A DNA stretch of 7,731 bases from Gammaproteobacteria bacterium (lineage in GTDB: Bacteria > Pseudomonadota > Gammaproteobacteria > Chromatiales > Chromatiaceae): the NCBI GenBank assembly GCA_030594925.1, contig JAUVEG010000054.1, positions 1-7,731 on the forward strand, written 5' to 3'. Both the position numbers and the translations under genes were made by a program. Under the pieces are notes generated by a model. That model was not told the origin of the DNA. It did no database searches and was given only the letters and a program-made list of their open reading frames with translations. Below, one piece after another: positions 6,662-7,731 of this stretch; position 1 is the stretch's first letter; each line of letters begins with the position of its first letter.

Positions 6662-6677
6662 TAATCGAAAAAGTTCC
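6650..6677 (-). promoter_or_regulatory. Sigma-E-like promoter of rpoH
   Basis: On the minus strand GGAACTT (6677-6671) is followed after 16 bases by TCTCA (6654-6650). As I recall it, E. coli rpoH P3, which is sigma-E dependent, has GAACTT-N16-TCTGA, so element and spacing agree with one difference in the -10. The predicted start is about 6643-6644, giving a leader of about 44 bases. The -10 lies inside the CIRCE operator. A poor sigma-70 alternative with GATTAT (6666-6661) as -10 has no good -35. Confidence 0.7.
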
Positions 6678-6690
6678 ATGTTTTAAAGAT

Positions 6691-6750
6691 AGTAGCGAGC
6701 ACTGAGTAGCGAGTACTGAGTACCTAAAACCTAAAGCCTAAAACCTAAAA
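6691..6750. repeat. Two short tandem repeats in the ftsX-rpoH spacer
   Basis: Two adjoining arrays lie just after the ftsX stop. One is a 14-base unit in two copies differing at one base (6691-6704 AGTAGCGAGCACTG, 6705-6718 AGTAGCGAGTACTG) plus a 4-base remnant. The other is a 7-base CCTAAAA unit in four copies, the second ending in G (6723-6750). They lie upstream of the sigma-E-like promoter. No protein or RNA function is evident; replication slippage is a likely origin. Confidence 0.85.
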
Positions 6751-6751
6751 C

Positions 6752-7687
6752 TTACTCCGGATTGATTGAAGAGAGATGCCGGCTGACTGCCAGCCAGGCT
6801 CCGGCCAGGCCGAAGCTGATCCCGATCGGGATCAGTAGCAGCAGTGCTTGCAGGCTAAAAGCGGTGAGTGAGATTGTGGTGTCGTAGAGTTCGGCGAGTC
6901 GTCCCAGCGGAGCACTGACCAGCATCAGCAGGATGGAGACCAGCAGCCAGGCAATCAGGGCGCCAAAGAGGCCATAGATGAGGCCGATATAGAGGAAGGG
7001 GCGTCGGATGAAGTCGTCAGAACCGCCAACCAGGCGAATCACTTCGATCTCCTCTCTGCGATTCATGATTTCAAGGCGAATCGTATTACCGATGATCAGC
7101 ATCACAGCCAGACCAAGGCCAAAACCGAGCGCCTCTACCGCTCTTTTGATTGCCTGGGTAATAGCCTGCAGACGCTCTATCCAACCCTGATCGTATTCGA
7201 TTGAATCGGTTATGGGCTCCTCTTTGAGCTCGGCAGCCAGCTTCCTGATATCAATGCTGCTGCTGTCCGGTAGCAGGTGGATCAGCAACACATTGGGCAG
7301 CGGATTTTCATCCAGTGCATCCAGTGCATCACCAAAGCCGCTGTGGCTGCGAAACTCCTCCATGGCATCCGCACTGGTGAGTAATTCAACATGATCTATC
7401 AGCGATTGTTGTTCGAGATCTTTCGCCACCTTGAGTGCCTTCTCGTCAACAATCCCGTTTTTCAGAAACAGGGAGATAGAGGCCGTCTGCTGATGATCCC
7501 CTGTTATGGTTTGACTGATTTTCAAGAGTGAAAGCAAACTGGCGGGCAGAGCCAGGGTGATGCCGATCACCAGCAGCGTCATCAAGGTTGCCAGTGGACG
7601 GCGGCGGATCTCCATGTAGCTGCGGCAGGCGGATCGCCGGTGCTGGTCAATCCAGGCTGAGAGACGGGTGGCAAGCGTCACTCTCAT
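6752..7687 (-). CDS. ftsX: FtsX, membrane subunit of the FtsEX cell-division complex
   Basis: FtsX pairs with the ATPase FtsE in an ABC-type complex at the septum that controls peptidoglycan hydrolases through its periplasmic domain (EnvC in E. coli). The 311-residue protein has a basic cytoplasmic N-terminus (RRSACRSYMEIRRRP, 17-31), TM1 about 33-55, a periplasmic domain about 60-180, and three more helices at about 187-204, 231-257 and 278-301. The segment RREEIEVIRLVGGSDDFIRRPFL (two parts around 210-232) after TM2 is the familiar FtsX/permease coupling region. The ATG overlaps the upstream ftsE stop as ATGA, and GGGAG inside the ftsE end serves as ribosome site. Length is slightly under the E. 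coli protein (about 350), mainly from a shorter N-terminus. The frame is complete. Confidence 0.95.
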   Translation of the reverse strand: MRVTLATRLSAWIDQHRRSACRSYMEIRRRPLATLMTLLVIGITLALPASLLSLLKISQTITGDHQQTASISLFLKNGIVDEKALKVAKDLEQQSLIDHVELLTSADAMEEFRSHSGFGDALDALDENPLPNVLLIHLLPDSSSIDIRKLAAELKEEPITDSIEYDQGWIERLQAITQAIKRAVEALGFGLGLAVMLIIGNTIRLEIMNRREEIEVIRLVGGSDDFIRRPFLYIGLIYGLFGALIAWLLVSILLMLVSAPLGRLAELYDTTISLTAFSLQALLLLIPIGISFGLAGAWLAVSRHLSSINPE

Positions 7688-7731
7688 GTCAGCTCTCCCT
7701 GATGCAGATTGATGACAGGGCGATTCAGTTT
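7684..7731 (-). CDS. ftsE: FtsE C-terminus (partial, runs off the window)
   Basis: The last 15 codons of an open frame, reading KLNRPVINLHQGELT and then TGA, end in a four-base ATGA overlap with the ftsX start. ABC ATPases often end in a strand-plus-basic-turn like INLHQGEL. The identity as FtsE, the ATPase partner of FtsX, rests mainly on the conserved ftsE-ftsX order; the catalytic motifs are outside the window. Confidence 0.75.
   Translation of the reverse strand, partial: KLNRPVINLHQGELT

Noticed and set aside
6661..6666. GATTAT as a sigma-70 -10 for rpoH
   Set aside because: At 16-18 bases upstream there is no reasonable -35; the sigma-E-like pair is much better.
6691..6750. CRISPR array
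   Set aside because: The units are 14 and 7 bases and directly adjoining, with no spacers.

Overview
The window looks like chromosomal DNA of a gammaproteobacterium. The evidence is the ftsE-ftsX-rpoH order, a three-gene feoABC operon that includes a FeoC (a subunit found mainly in Gammaproteobacteria), a sigma-E-like promoter in front of rpoH, and a REP-like palindrome of the GTAGGAGCGG...CCGCGA type. Species cannot be named from sequence alone. The genes are intact housekeeping or metal-homeostasis genes; I see no phage, insertion sequence, CRISPR array, tRNA or rRNA.

Layout. (1) 1-1746, plus strand: 3' part of an SLC13/DASS-type anion permease with two soluble RCK_C (TrkA-C) domains; its first codons lie outside the window. 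(2) 1747-1832: gap between convergent genes, filled by a pair of inverted REP-like palindromes. (3) 1833-4723, minus strand: feoA-feoB-feoC, a tightly packed ferrous-iron uptake operon with abutting or overlapping genes. (4) 4724-4951: divergent regulatory region. Reading toward feoA it holds an FNR-like box at -41.5, a TTGACA-N17-CATTAT promoter and a perfect 9-1-9 Fur-type palindrome over the predicted start point. (5) 4952-5542, plus strand: pdxH, the FMN oxidase that makes pyridoxal phosphate. (6) 5543-5753: second convergent gap, carrying a compound inverted repeat. (7) 5754-7731, minus strand: end of ftsE, complete ftsX, a short tandem-repeat spacer, then rpoH (sigma-32). A sigma-E-like promoter and a perfect CIRCE operator lie directly in front of rpoH.

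How it fits together. The feo operon appears to be switched on without oxygen (FNR) and off with sufficient iron (Fur), as in enterobacteria. The rpoH control region is the most interesting part. The sigma-E-type -35/-10 pair resembles E. coli rpoH P3, but its -10 element lies inside a CIRCE operator. HrcA, the GroEL-dependent heat-shock repressor, would then gate synthesis of the heat-shock sigma factor, linking envelope stress, chaperone capacity and sigma-32 at one promoter. This is inferred from sequence only. I did not find a wholly new system.
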